Of a stretch of DNA of 64,000 nucleotides, positions 1 through 12,281 are shown piece by piece. Every line of letters begins with the position of its first letter. Within the stretch, counting starts at the first letter, position 1. The position numbers and the translations under genes were made by a program. The notes under the pieces are model-generated. The model was not told the origin of the DNA and searched no databases. It worked only from the letters and a program-made list of their open reading frames with translations. The stretch comes from Sphagnum magellanicum (Eukaryota; Streptophyta; Sphagnopsida; Sphagnales; Sphagnaceae), in the NCBI GenBank assembly GCA_021904315.1, contig CM038908.1, forward strand, positions 29,626,001 to 29,690,000. Reading direction: 5' to 3'.

Positions 1-1003
1 ATCAACAAGTATATTCAATTGTAGGTCTTGTCGATGGTTGTAGTGTCCAAAATAATATTTAAATGATTCTTGGTGTGATTATCTAAAATTGAATGAAAAT
101 GTTTATCGGATATTGGCCACAACCATGATGGGATAACCCCACAAAACCTAGACTATGGATTTTGTAGTTCCATAATACAAGACAAACCCAATTTAGCCAA
201 TTTTAGTTGTGCAACACATTGTGCAACTTAATCAATATGCACTTGAAAACATTGCAAATGTTTCATTTTTAATTTATTTTTCAATGAGCACTAATTTATA
301 TTTAGTATTATGTTAATTTGTTTGTGTTTTACAAGACATTAAATAATGTTCATTTAGTATGTGTTGTGCTTGTAACTATAAAATCTTTGGAATTCTCATT
401 TTCTAAACATTTTATACAATATCTGAAAATGTAAATGTTACAATTTCATCGCATATGATACCTAACAACAATGTCTACTTATGCTTCAAATTTGGTGTAA
501 TTTAACATAATTTTACCACTTCTATTAAATCATGTACCATATTACATAATTATTATGATCAGTCCACTAATATTTGTCTTTCATGAATTTCAAGGACATG
601 ACCTTGTGAGTACCAAATCTAGAAATTGAACCTTCTTTCTATTAATCGCAACTTATCAAAATCAACAGTCATACTTAAGTAAAGATAATACAAAGGGAAT
701 AACATAGGACCCATAGGTGAATTTTGTGAATTAGAGTTGTTTGGAATGTGACATTCCTTTTGGATACCCTAATTGTGATTAAGGTCAAAATTATATGATG
801 TTTTTCAAGCATCTATTTGATCATTTAAAACTAGGATTATGTGCTTACCCATTTGTTGTTTAGGCATCGATAAAATTGCTTTGGATTCAACTTTGACATG
901 AATGTAGTACATGGAAAATTTTTAGATGATGGGAAATATTTTCCAATTTTAGATGATCTTGTAGTAATAATCTAATTTGATACACTTGGATGATGACATT
1001 TAG
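1..1003 (+). other. Intron or upstream region of the channel gene
   Basis: AT-rich sequence ending in the acceptor ..acatttag just before the first certain exon at 1004. Domain III S1 and everything N-terminal must be encoded upstream. A possible small exon lies at 563-605 (after ..gatcag, before gtgagt) with a compatible phase, but its 14 residues are not diagnostic. No other coding sequence is seen here. Confidence 0.5.
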
Positions 1004-2185
1004 GTTTTCCTTCTTGACATAATCATGAAATGCATAGCATATGGCTTCTTATTTGCACCGGAAGCATACCTTGGTGACCCATTCAACTTCATTGATGTGA
1101 TTAATATCATATTTCACGGATTGCGTTATATACCCTATAACTACACGGCCGCCCCGGCGATTAATATCATGAATGGAATACGAGTTACAAGATTTATACC
1201 TCGTATTTTTGGGTTAAAATTACTAGTTGGCACTTTGATTCGGACAATCCCATCTATGATATCCATATTTTCTTTCTTACTTGTTATTTTTTTCATTTTT
1301 GCGACTATTGGCGTCCAACAATTTCGATCCAAATTTGCAAGTTGTACAGACACCAATGTCACGAACCGTGCCGAATGTGTCGGTTTCTATTGGAATAATC
1401 TAGGACTTATGAGTCCTCGAGTATGGATGAATCAAACATTACTACATTTTGATAGTTTTGGTGCCGCCATGTTATCCTTGTTCGTTTGTTCCACCACCGA
1501 TAATTGGCTTAATTACTTTCTCCATACATCCATGGATATACCAACAACATTGTATGACAACCCCAAAAGGAACCACTCCCCTTGGAATGCATTGTTCTTT
1601 TGTGTTTTTATTGTTTTAGTAACATGGCTTGTAATGCGAATGTTGGTCGGCTTCTTCATAGACCAATTTGGCGTTATTTCGGGCTCCAAACTTCTAACCG
1701 AACGTCAAAGATTATGGCGAGACATGAATCGAATCATACAAAGCTTGACGCCCAAGCAAACGCCCAATGTGCCCCAAGGGTTTATTAGGGGGAAATGCTA
1801 CAAATTTGTGCATTCTCGAAGGTTTGAAAGGGCAATGGTGTTGATTGTTCTTGGGAATTTTGTGTATACTTCAACACATTCATATGATGCACCCGATACA
1901 CATGTAAAAGAGAGCATTCGAACAACATTTGTATTTATTTATCTTACAGAGGTCATTTTAAAACTTGTTGGAAATGAGGTACAAAATACCTTTTAGCCTA
2001 ATATGAATTTTCTCACTAAAAACTCAATCTAATTACATAATATCAAATTGGAACATGTGAATAATTTGTGTTAGAATGTGCAAATGAGTGGATTCTAGTT
2101 GAATTTGAAATGGATTCCAATCCATGATATGCATAACATGTCTTCATAGAAAAAATATAAAAATTAAAAATTTTAAAAATATAAA

Positions 2186-2230
<45 letters not shown>

Positions 2231-5200
2231 CATTCCTTTGACACACCCATGTATAATAAAACAAACTCCAAAATTTTGTAATAATGCAGTTTCAAGATTG
2301 GATGATTGATTGGTGGAATTGGGTGGAACTAGTTATTGCTTTGGGGTCTGCTTCATGTTTATTTCCAAGTCCCAAAGAGACTCAAAGGAGATTGGTAGGG
2401 AACTTGTTTGCCATAGTGCGTATATTTCGCATCATCCGATACCTTCCCACACTCAAAACATTAGTGAACACAATTATGGTCAGCTTGCCGTCGCTAATCT
2501 ATGTCATGGAATTGCTCGGGATGTCTATTTATGAGTTTTCCATCATCTTTTGGAATTCCTTTGAAAACATGGCACCTGGTAATGGCATCGGCAATGACAT
2601 AAACTTCCAAACTTTTCTTTATTCATTTGTGACAATCTTTCAGGTAAATTATATATGGAAAATTTATGATATTGAATATTGTTTCCCATTGTGTTTTTTT
2701 TTTAAAATAAATTTTTTAATTGCAAATTTGAATGGTTTAGAGCTTACTTAATTTCAAGAAGGTCCCTCTTTGCGCACACACACACACACACACATATATA
2801 TAAAAGATCACATGAAGGAGTATGTTTTAGTTTGCTATGAAATAATATTCAAATATTGAAATAATATTTTATTAAATTATTAAATATTTTAAAATTTATT
2901 TTAAAATTTAATTTTAGGCACATGATCTATATTTAAATAAATTATACTTTTAGCCTCTTAATCAATTAGTTGCACCCAATAATTTTTTTGCACACCAATT
3001 GGGAAAAAAAAAAAGAAAAAAAAAGTGACTTCTTCCACTATTAAGAGATTACAATTATCAACTTGAAACACATCCTCGTAAATTAATTAGAATTTTTGTG
3101 TGTTTAATCTTATGTCTATGAAATAACCATTGCATTCATGTTACGTAGATTAGTACAGCCGACAATTGGTCAGTTATAATGACGGATTCGATGCTTGTGC
3201 AACCATTTTGTGTTTTATTTGGAGGGAATCCAAATGATCGAACTTGTGGGTATCCAACTGCAGTTACCGTTTACTATATCATGATCATCTTTCTCAACAC
3301 TCACATTATTACCAACATTTTTATTGCTCAAATCATTGACAAAATCACTTTTGGATTGTTAAATGAAAATGCTATGGTCACACCCAAAAACTTGCACCAT
3401 TACCAAAATTTATGGGCCCAAAAAGAATATGACCCAAGGTAACATAACATGGTTGTAGATTCTAAGATTTTCATATGTAGATGTAGGAACCACCCCCAAC
3501 ATGTCAAATTTTTGTAAAACAAGTTGAATGTAATGTGTACAAAAGATATTGTGTGATTCTTGATTGAAAAATATGTTCCATTCTTAATAATAAACCATCC
3601 AATAAAAATGGTTGCAAATTATGTACATTCTCCAAACTTGTATTATATTTGCCGAATTCATTTCACAAAACACAAGTTTGGGCCAAACTTTTTTTTTTTT
3701 TTTAATCATTAAGATTTGGGTATCAAAATTATAATCTATTTTGTGGTGATCACTCAATTACATGTTCACAAATAAAATTTTCATGTGAATTTTTAAATTA
3801 AATTAAATTAAATTTAAGGTGGGTAATTTGTATTATGAATGTTTGAACATTGCTAAACATTAAAACAATTTGATGGCCAATTTGCCATGGACTATATTCA
3901 CAATGAATGTACGTATTGCTTTTGGACTTGACAGGTGTAAAGGGTTCATTGGATTACACAAATTGCGAAGTTTCATAAATGCTTTGGGGGTTCCTTTAGG
4001 TCATCGTCATAATGATCGTGAGAAATGGTAAAACAAAATTTATTGGACTTGTTTGTTTAATATTTTTGAGGATGAAAACATAAATCAAATAACATGAATG
4101 CTTGGGGGGGTATTACAACCATCATATACATGAAAAAATCAACTTTATAATAAACTAGTCAAGTGAAAAACTAATTTGCAAAAAACTTTACATGCATTAT
4201 TATTTAAGGTCTAATTTGGTATTGTTGTTGTAAGCCATTTTAAAACTCTTTTAGTGACTAAAATAGGTCAATAATTAACCTTTATTTTGACCCAAGGTGA
4301 CCACTACATTTTCTGGTTGAGTTGTCTCACAACATCAATAGCCAGATTAAATAATTTAAAACTTGTTTAAGATATATTAAATGAAATAAGAACCTCTAAT
4401 ACTGAAGTATTATTAAAAATCTTTAAATCATTTGAGACATGTTAACATGCAATAATAAGCCCCTAACTAAAGCATTATCAAAAGTCTTTCATACTTAAAT
4501 TAGGGAGGCCCAAGGGAAGAAAACTAATCCTTTCAAATAGGTAGATCTTTTCACTTCAGATACTAATCAATTTCTCTCCTAATGATTATTGGAAACTAAT
4601 GCACTATAAGCACAATGTCCACATCTTTTAGTTTCTTCAAGTTGGGGACAAGATTGTAATTGCTCAAAGGCTTGATCTTCAAAACTTTACAAGTTCCATC
4701 CATCTTTTGCCCTTTCCCATAGTTTCCTGGGCATAAAAGGTGTTTGTAATAATTTATTTTCAAACATCATCATGTGCCTTTCTTGTTTGCAATGCCAAGC
4801 TTGCCAACACCCTTGTTCCTTCTTTGCTTATGGGCTTCGTGAAGTATTCCTAACTTTCAATAGGTCTATGGTCACCCCAAAATCAATGAATAATAATTTT
4901 CATCATAGCAATAGGTAACACATAAACAATAACTATCCTAGTTACACCTACAAAGCATGTCCCCTAACTTCCCAAATAACCTTCATGTTTTAGTCCTCGA
5001 CAACCTTCAACTATATGATAGACAATTTTGACATGTGTCAACCAAATCATTCAAAGTTCAATGACTCAATATTATTTGTATAATCATCATGTAATAACAC
5101 AAGCTTCAACTACACCATATGTTTTATCTTCAATTTCAAAAGATTGCACAGTTGTGTGAAAAATGATGAAAATTTTCATTATCAATAATATGTCTCCATC

Positions 5201-6895
5201 TTCAAAATCCTTTCAAGAATCTAATTTTTTTTTATAAAAAAGTAATTTATGAACTATTTATTAACATGAATCTTAGAATTCAAAATATATTCTTTTGTCC
5301 TAACTTGAACCTTTCCAAAATCATGTTGATGCATATCTAGGTTTTCCTATATTTAGCATTTGGGGAGATTTTTATGATATCCTTTGTTAATATACTTTAT
5401 AAGTTGATTGTTCAATCTCTTCACATGTCCTCTTTGTGGATAGGTCACATTAGCCAATCGCTTCATTATCACCATGGATGATGTGGACTAAATTAAATAT
5501 ACATCATTCCATGTCTTCCTCATCATTTCCACCTTTACTTTCATCTTGACAATCTAGAAATGATATTTCTCTTTAAATTGCTAACAAATGACATTACAAA
5601 AACTTTTGCCTTTACTCTCATGTTGAATCTTAAAGTATATAGAAACCAATTGTACATCAAAGCAACAAATTTAAACAAAATTGCTTGAACTCAAAAGCTA
5701 AATTAACAAATCTATTTTCACAATTAAGTCATAATCTTCTTTTCTTAAGCGCAACAACATGCATTGATGTTGTTAACCTCATTAGGTTGTTTCTTTTTAG
5801 TCATTTCTTGGAAACTTTATAGAAAGTAACATAAATCATTATGTTCCAATGTCCCCACCTTCTTACATATTTGTAATGCACCCCAAGATGAAATTTTGGA
5901 ATGGAAAATTTGTTCATGATAATGGACCAACATTTTAATTCTTGGAACGCATAAACACTCTAAGTAAAAATATAATTCACAATTCAAATATATTTGGTTT
6001 TTCATGTCATAAAGTCAAAAATTAATGCCCTTGATTTAAAGGTCTCTCTTTAACCTTTTCATCATACCCGAACTCAGTCCTTGTCATAATGTCCAAAAAA
6101 ATAGCCTTCATTGCTTTGGGATGCATGTTAATTCTATAGTTTATCAATGTGTTGATGAACAAGAAATAAATTTCAAACATTGAAAAGACCATTATAAATG
6201 CACTTATTATCTTAGATATGAAGGGGATATTTGAAAGTAGAAGGCTCATTAGCACCAAGCATATTGACAAAGTAAGACTAGATAAACATGTCGAAATAGT
6301 TGGCATTATTGATCCATTAACCTTTCTAGACAATTGTGAAGATAATATGTTACTTGAAAATAACACTTAAATTGCTAAAATAAAAATAAAAGGTCCTTTT
6401 ATGGTGTGTAGGTATAGGATGATTGAATATGAAGTATATAGCTTTCATATGTATGGAGAGGGAGTCCCATTTCGAAATTTGTTAGAAACCCTTGTTTTAT
6501 ACAAAATTGGACCACAAGTAATGGTTTCTTTCTTCTTTGCATATTGACTTAATTTTCATATTCATGTTTACAAGATTGATCACATGAGGAAATTCATTTG
6601 AAACTAGTAACAAATGGACACAAAAATTGTGCATGAAATTAAATCTAAACCTTATTTGATATGTGAATGAAAAAATGGTTTTTAGTATTAAATATTCAAT
6701 TTGTGATGTATCTTTAAACATCTTGTCAATTGCAACTCAATTGTGACACATTAGGGACTTGAACTTTCATTGCGCATTGCAAGAGAAAAACAAGTGAAAG
6801 AAATATCTAGAATTGGAGCGGCGATCAAAATCCAAGCGGCAATGAGAATGTATTTGGTTAGAAGGAGCTTCAAATCAAATTTGGCAATTGGATAG
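1004..6895 (+). CDS. Four-domain voltage-gated cation channel, NALCN/CCH1 type (3' half, six exons)
   Basis: Exons read as 1004-1978, 2290-2643, 3149-3438, 3935-4027, 6412-6517 and 6755-6895. All introns are GT-AG, all phases join, and the 652 codons carry no stop before TAG at 6893. Numbering starts at the first visible residue. It contains domain III S2-S6 (S2 VFLLDIIMKCIAYGF; S4 with R/K every three to five residues), a pore with CSTTDNW (Asp166), and a ~60-residue III-IV linker with LLTERQRLW. Domain IV follows with S4 RIFRIIRYLP and pore STADNW (Asp448). The C-terminus has an EF-hand-like segment (YDPRCKGFIGLHKL, ~535-548) and an IQ motif (IQAAMRMYLVRR, 632-643). The linker, the SPRVW stretch before pore III and VQPFC after pore IV resemble animal NALCN and fungal CCH1 more than CaV or NaV. 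It should be a plasma-membrane cation channel with calmodulin control. Domains I-II must lie left of the window. TPC1 is excluded because TPC has two domains separated by EF-hands, not this linker. Confidence 0.88.
2193..2228. repeat. (AT)n microsatellite in channel intron
   Basis: An uninterrupted TA dinucleotide run within the intron between the channel exons ending at 1978 and starting at 2290. A shorter (CA)n run lies at 2774-2803 in the next intron. Confidence 0.9.
4028..6411 (+). other. Large channel intron
   Basis: A 2.4-kb AT-rich intron between the exon ending at 4027 (phase 2) and the exon starting at 6412, which supplies the G that completes a Trp codon. The minus strand between about 4.6 and 5.6 kb gives short coding-like stretches interrupted by stops, possibly old transposon sequence; I could not assign it. 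Nothing else recognisable. Confidence 0.55.
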
Positions 6896-7716
6896 AAAAA
6901 TATTTTTTTTTTCACTAAGGAGATGGAGAAACATCAAATTTCAATCAAAAAGGTCATCTTAAATTGAAACAAGAACATTGTATTAAAAATAAAATAATAC
7001 TCCCATCCCTTGAAACATGTAAGCTTTTGTTCACAAATCAAGAATATGCCCTTTCAAAAGTTGATAACAATTCAAATTTCAAATTAACATTGTTGCCCAA
7101 CTTTGCTAAAAATGATTTCACTAAATGTTAACATGTGTTTCTATGTCAACATTCTTGAACAATATCAACAATTTGTCAATCCTTTTATTTTGAGCTAATG
7201 TTTTATTTCAAAATACATTGATGACAAACTACTACCACATTACAATTTCTTCAACATTTTTTTGTAATGCCCATTCATATTTTGGTTGTTATGGATATTT
7301 ATTCCATTATATGATATTATGACTATTATATTATCAATCAATAATTAAATTTGTGTTTTAACCAATTTTTGGAAACTTGAAGACCATTGCACAAACAAGT
7401 TGACATACTACATGGATCAAACCTTAGCCATCTCACTAAAACCTTTTCAAATATATTTTGTGTTGTTCTATGAAAGTTTGCTTCATGTAGTCAAAACTAA
7501 TTAAAAAAATTAAAATCACACCTTTTGAATTTCAATTCATATGGTTTGAACACATATGAACTCCACTAAAAACTCCATATGAACACCTATTACATGAACC
7601 TTGTATTATTAATTTGTTCTTGATCATATCAAACCCTATCACCTTTTGAAACTTTGCATCCCTTTTAGTTAATACCAAGGCACTTCATCTGACCTCACCA
7701 ACCATTTCATTAAAAA

Positions 7717-8445
7717 GGTGAATGCACACTAAGGTGGACCAAAAGTGGCAGATGAAAAAGTCCACAGTTTTCCTTTTTAGGTTTTTAAAATTGAATGTTT
7801 GGTGTTTTGGGAATGTAAAATTGTCCATTTGAAAGTATGAGGCAAATGGAATACCTAAACCTTAAACTTATAAGTTTATAAACTGCAACACATGTTTCAA
7901 TTTAATCAACTAAGGGAAAAGTCAAAAACAAAAACATGGATTTTTTAAAAATTTATAATTGGCAGATGTTATGTAGGGTAGTAATGTCATTTTTTATAAA
8001 ATAACAATCAATTTTCAATTTTTCCATTTCAATAAATCATGGACTTTATGGACTATTGGTAATCTTATGAAAACTTGATAAATTAAAATATTAAACTTGC
8101 TTGTAAGCCTTTATTTTAACATTACAATAATTTCATAGTCATACTAAGGGAAACAAATCAACATTTCACACATGTTTATTATGCAATAAAATTCCATAAA
8201 GTTTTTTATGGACTATGACAAAAGATTTTACATTACTTTAAAAGTTCACCTTGTAATGAAATGATGCCATTTCATTTTTAAAATTTAAAATTAGATTTTA
8301 CAAATGTTGTGGATTAATTAGATGAGTCCATTCCATAATTTTCAATCATATCCCAACACATATTATACCAAACTTAGGGATACCCCCCCTAAAACTACCC
8401 CTTTGACACCAAAAAGTGGACTATTTAGTTTGTAACTACTCAACA
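7717..8445 (-). mobile_element. Non-autonomous TIR element, copy A (uninterrupted)
   Basis: About 0.7 kb. Read in reverse complement it aligns with 28448-29790 through most of its length, apart from one insertion there. The outer end carries GCACACTAAGGTGGACC, matching the inverted end motif GGCACATTAAGGTGGTATC of the other copy; the second end is more degraded. No transposase frame is present. At about 7.9 kb it preserves the empty site corresponding to the insertion in copy B. The exact left end and target duplication are uncertain. Confidence 0.6.
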
Positions 8446-8639
8446 AATCAAGCAAATAACTCTCATTGATTGCCCTTGCGATAAAATATTTTAACCAACA
8501 TATTCAAGTATTCAAAAGTAAAATACATACATGTTCCATGGCACATGCTTAGAATAAAGCCCCACTAGGCATCTTATATGCCCTAAAAATAGATAATAGA
8601 AAAATTATGTTATACCATTAACTTGAAATTTTCAATTAA

Positions 8640-8835
8640 GGTTGCAGGATTACAATCTTTGCTTAGGGCCATAACCATGTGGGTGATTTGGATAGAGAGA
8701 AATGATGTTGTTTTTAACAAGAGATCTAGCATACCCATAAGGTTCTTTTCATTTGGATTATTTTGTTAAATTATGGCAAGGTTACTTGGGATAGATGTTT
8801 AAGTTTGATTGATAAGTTCCCCTATGAATCGAAAA
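8640..8835 (+). pseudogene. LINE ORF2 C-terminal remnant (zf-RVT region)
   Basis: Plus-strand translation gives ITMWVIWIERNDVVFNKRSS and, after a shift of frame, NYGKVTWDRCLSLI. This is the W-x-x-W-x-x-RN-x-x-x-F pattern followed by a W-D segment that is common downstream of the reverse transcriptase of plant LINEs and LINE-derived genes. The frame is broken by a stop and a shift, so it is a dead fragment. No 5' part of a LINE is recognisable nearby. Confidence 0.5.
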
Positions 8836-11800
8836 GTTGTGCATATTGAGTATTTTGAAAAGATATGGGGTAAAAATAGGTAATTTGTTCTAGACAAGGT
8901 AGGTACATCTAATTGTATCATGGTGGACCTCATAGACCTTTTATTACATGATGATTGGGTTGAGGGTTGCATGCACTCCCCTTTGTGGCCCTTGTTTTTC
9001 CTCTTCAACTTGTTCATTTGTGCTAGAAAAAAAGAAAAAAAAGAAAGTAGTGAACAATTAACAACTCTTCTTGTGTATATGTTTTGTTTTTATGTTTCTC
9101 ATACTTTTTGTTTTTCACTTGCAACATGTTTTTCTATGAAATCAAAATGTTCTCTTTTAAATTGTCAAAACTAAAATGTTGGATTCATGGCACATGGGCA
9201 TTTTAATTTGTTCCTTCTTAATATTTGATTGCAAATACAATTGAACATCATGAGTTTTATGGAATTGGAATTTTGAAGCTCAAGACCCTTATGTTGCTAC
9301 AAAGAGTCATTTCAAGTACCATTCAATGTTCTATTTGTTATAAATTACATAAAGCAAATGATGCAAGACTTAATAGCTAAACTTTTCATATACATATAGT
9401 TATCCCCTAAAATTTTTAATGCAATTATGACAATTTATAATTACATAAATGATAGGGAGGTTGGTAGTGGGTATGGAAGATAAATAACATGTAGGTGTAG
9501 GAGTTCATGTGAATGTATGATTTGTAGTTAGTGGGTTGTGGACAGGTGCAAAAAGAGAGGGAAAAAAATGATGATATATGAGGTTGAGAGGAGTGTGACC
9601 ATAAAAAAGAGTCAATCTTAACCCCTTGCTTTATAATCCTTGTTAGCTTAATCATCAATGATCACATAGGTGTTCATAGGGTGGTGGATGGAAAGTTTTG
9701 TAGGCATGAAAAGTATCATGTGACCAAAGTGATTTCTAGTGCACACATGGTCTATCACAAACTACACTAAATAGGTCTCAACTAATGTTGGCAAGTTCTA
9801 GGAATTAAACAAGTTTAGATGTGGGTTAAAGAAAGCATTGTGACAAAGAGGATCATGGTGACCATTGTTAGGAAAAGGAACAAGAGGATGGACAAAATAA
9901 GACAAGGATCACAATGACCATTACTAGGAATAAGAATAAGATGACTAAAAGAAAATGATGATGATGACCATCATCACAAATAGGAAAAAGGGGATGATCA
10001 TCATGAAGAAGGATCATAGTGAAAAATGAAAAAAACTTGGGAGAAGAAGGTGCATCATGCAAGGAAGACACAAGGATGTTTTTTCAAAAAACCACCAATG
10101 CAAGGAAGATGAAGAAAATGTCATGTAAGAAAAACTTGAACCGAAGACCATAAGCATGAACACAAGAACACAAATAGAAACCCAAAAGCTTTGCAAGAAG
10201 AACAATTGAGCTTTAGGAAAAACATGAAAAAGAAAATCTAAGTTCTAAACTCTAAACTACTATCAACCTTTAAACTCTAAAATGGAACCAAAACATAATT
10301 TAAAAAAAAACCTTGGCATGGTTTTAGGTTCTAGCATACTTTAAAACTAAAACCTTGGGTTTAGTTCTAGTTAGAATTCATATATGGAGTCGGGGGGATA
10401 ATTTTAGTTATGGTTCTATAGCTTGGGTCTAATTTCAATTTTGCTTCCAAAACTTATGGTGATTTCAATTAGTTTCCTTTGAATCATAACCATAACCAAC
10501 CATTTGGAATCATGGAAGCAAGTACCCATGCAACAAATTGGTTGAATGTGTATGAAGGCAAATGGAAAAATATTTCTTTCTTTTATGTCAAAGGGTGAGA
10601 GGTAGGCAATGAAAACACTTGAAACCTAAATCAAAAGAAACAATTGAAACCTAAAAAAAAAACCATGATTGAAACCAAAATTACAAAAGACAAGAGGAAT
10701 AAAGTTTGCAAATGGTCACTTTCTTTAGCCCTTCATTGTCACTTGCACAATCCATATCATATCTAAAGAGACTTGGTTCGAGTATATGATCTTGCACAAT
10801 GATGTGCCACAAAAAAATGGCACAACTTTTTTTTTAGTTCCAATGTCACATTTAGGGAAGGGAATGAATCTTTATTGTATCAAGTGGAAACAAAAGTGGA
10901 ATCCTCAAAGAGTGGCCCATATGGTTATTGGAGATATGATAAAACTTAGTGTAAGTCAAGCATTGACAATTGTGTGGGAGGTTATGAATTAGGTTTTAAG
11001 TCAATAACCAAAACTATATTTTATGGCAATCATGTTTGATTATTATTAGATTTTTTTATTTTTTAATTTTTGGTTGTGGTGGAAGTGGGCATTTCCATAC
11101 CTCACCTCCACATGCCTATATGTGTCATCAAATTAAATCCCCACCACAAGTTTGTTTGAAAATTAAAAAACCACAAACCTTGACACCAACCCCCTGTTTG
11201 CCCACCCCTTTTCCCATATTTCCATTGTTAGAACAATAATACATTTATAAAAAATGCACCATAACATTCCTCATCACCCCAACACAACCTTTGTTTCACT
11301 AGTGATATCTTGCCTCAAAAAGAAAAAACTCAAAAATTTGAAATTGAAATGATTTTTTACTATTTCAATAATCAAAAGTGAGAATGTTTTTGTAAATAAT
11401 ACCAAATTTCCATACTCAATTTTCATTATGTAGCAAATATATATATATAAACTATTAATTTTTTTTGCAAGTCATATGTGGTCTATAGCTAGATTTGGTT
11501 AAATCTTGCTTTGGATGATTGTTATTTTGGCTACATTAAAAAATTCCTACAAACAAAAAACATTGCACAAGTTTAATAACAAACCATTATATAGGTCATA
11601 GGTGCATGCAAGGAATTGGAGATCGCAAGTAGCAACTTTTTATTTGCAAAATTTTGCTAGGAAGAGAAATTAAAAATTAAAATTCAATAAAAATTAAGTG
11701 ATTTTGGAAGGTTTCAATTGCCAAAAGTGAGGAAAAAAATTGTATAAATTGCAAGATTTTTATATTTGGATTTCAATGTGCCATAAACATAGAAGGTTGA

Positions 11801-12215
11801 TTTAAAATTTATATTTCATATCTAATTTATGGTTAGATTTGGTTAAATATTTCTATGTATGATTGCCATTTTTTGTACATCTTCTTATGGTGATTGGCAT
11901 CTAAGCTACATAAAAATACTCTTAAAAGAAACACTAATCCCTAGTGGGTGCATACTAGTGTTGGGTAGTTTTTTTACTTTATGAACCTCTAGTTCTAGAT
12001 TTTTAAAAAAATAGTTCGAATTTTTGGTTCTTAGAGGTTCAATTCTTCAAAAACAATTCTAGTTTTAATTACAGTTCAAAAAAATAGATTTGACTTTGCT
12101 TTTGGTTTCAACTAACCTAGAATGGAATCAAATATGAATTATTGATTAACCTTTGGTTATTTAGTCTTTTAATTTTCTTGACAATTTTATTTTAATTTGA
12201 CACAAATAAATGTGG

Positions 12216-12236
12216 ACCCCGTGCCTAATGCACAGG
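12216..12236 (-). repeat. Possible Helitron 3' subterminal hairpin
   Basis: The reverse complement reads cctgtgcattaggcacgggg: a GC-rich short stem with a loop of about five bases, 45 bp past the end of the helicase frame. Helitrons usually carry such a hairpin close to the 3' end before a terminal CTRR. No clear CTRR follows at the expected distance, so the true end is not fixed. Confidence 0.45.
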
Positions 12237-12281
12237 TTTGTGTGCATTTGACGGTACATATTACGAAATTATGATTACAAA

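Larger units (their letters stand above)
6896..12215. other. AT-rich intergenic region
   Basis: Spacer between the channel stop codon and the Helitron remnant. It holds a TIR element (7717-8445) and a LINE remnant (8640-8835). The remaining sequence is AT-rich with short open frames, none of which resembles a known protein or has exon-like boundaries. An open frame at 10786-10992 (+, 68 codons) has no recognisable motif and is probably chance or old transposon sequence. Confidence 0.6.

Noticed and set aside
563-605. Candidate upstream channel exon (SPLIFVFHEFQGHDL-like) with AG and GTGAGT borders
   Set aside because: Phase is compatible with the exon at 1004, but it is too short and not clearly homologous to the S1-S2 region; kept out of the gene model.
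6022-6366. 114-codon minus-strand frame within the large channel intron
   Set aside because: Opposite to the gene, no motif, and bordered by sequence needed for the intron; most likely chance.
1004-6895. Interpretation of the channel as TPC1
   Set aside because: TPC has two repeats separated by EF-hands. Here the two repeats are joined by a ~60-residue III-IV-type linker and followed by an EF-like segment and IQ motif.
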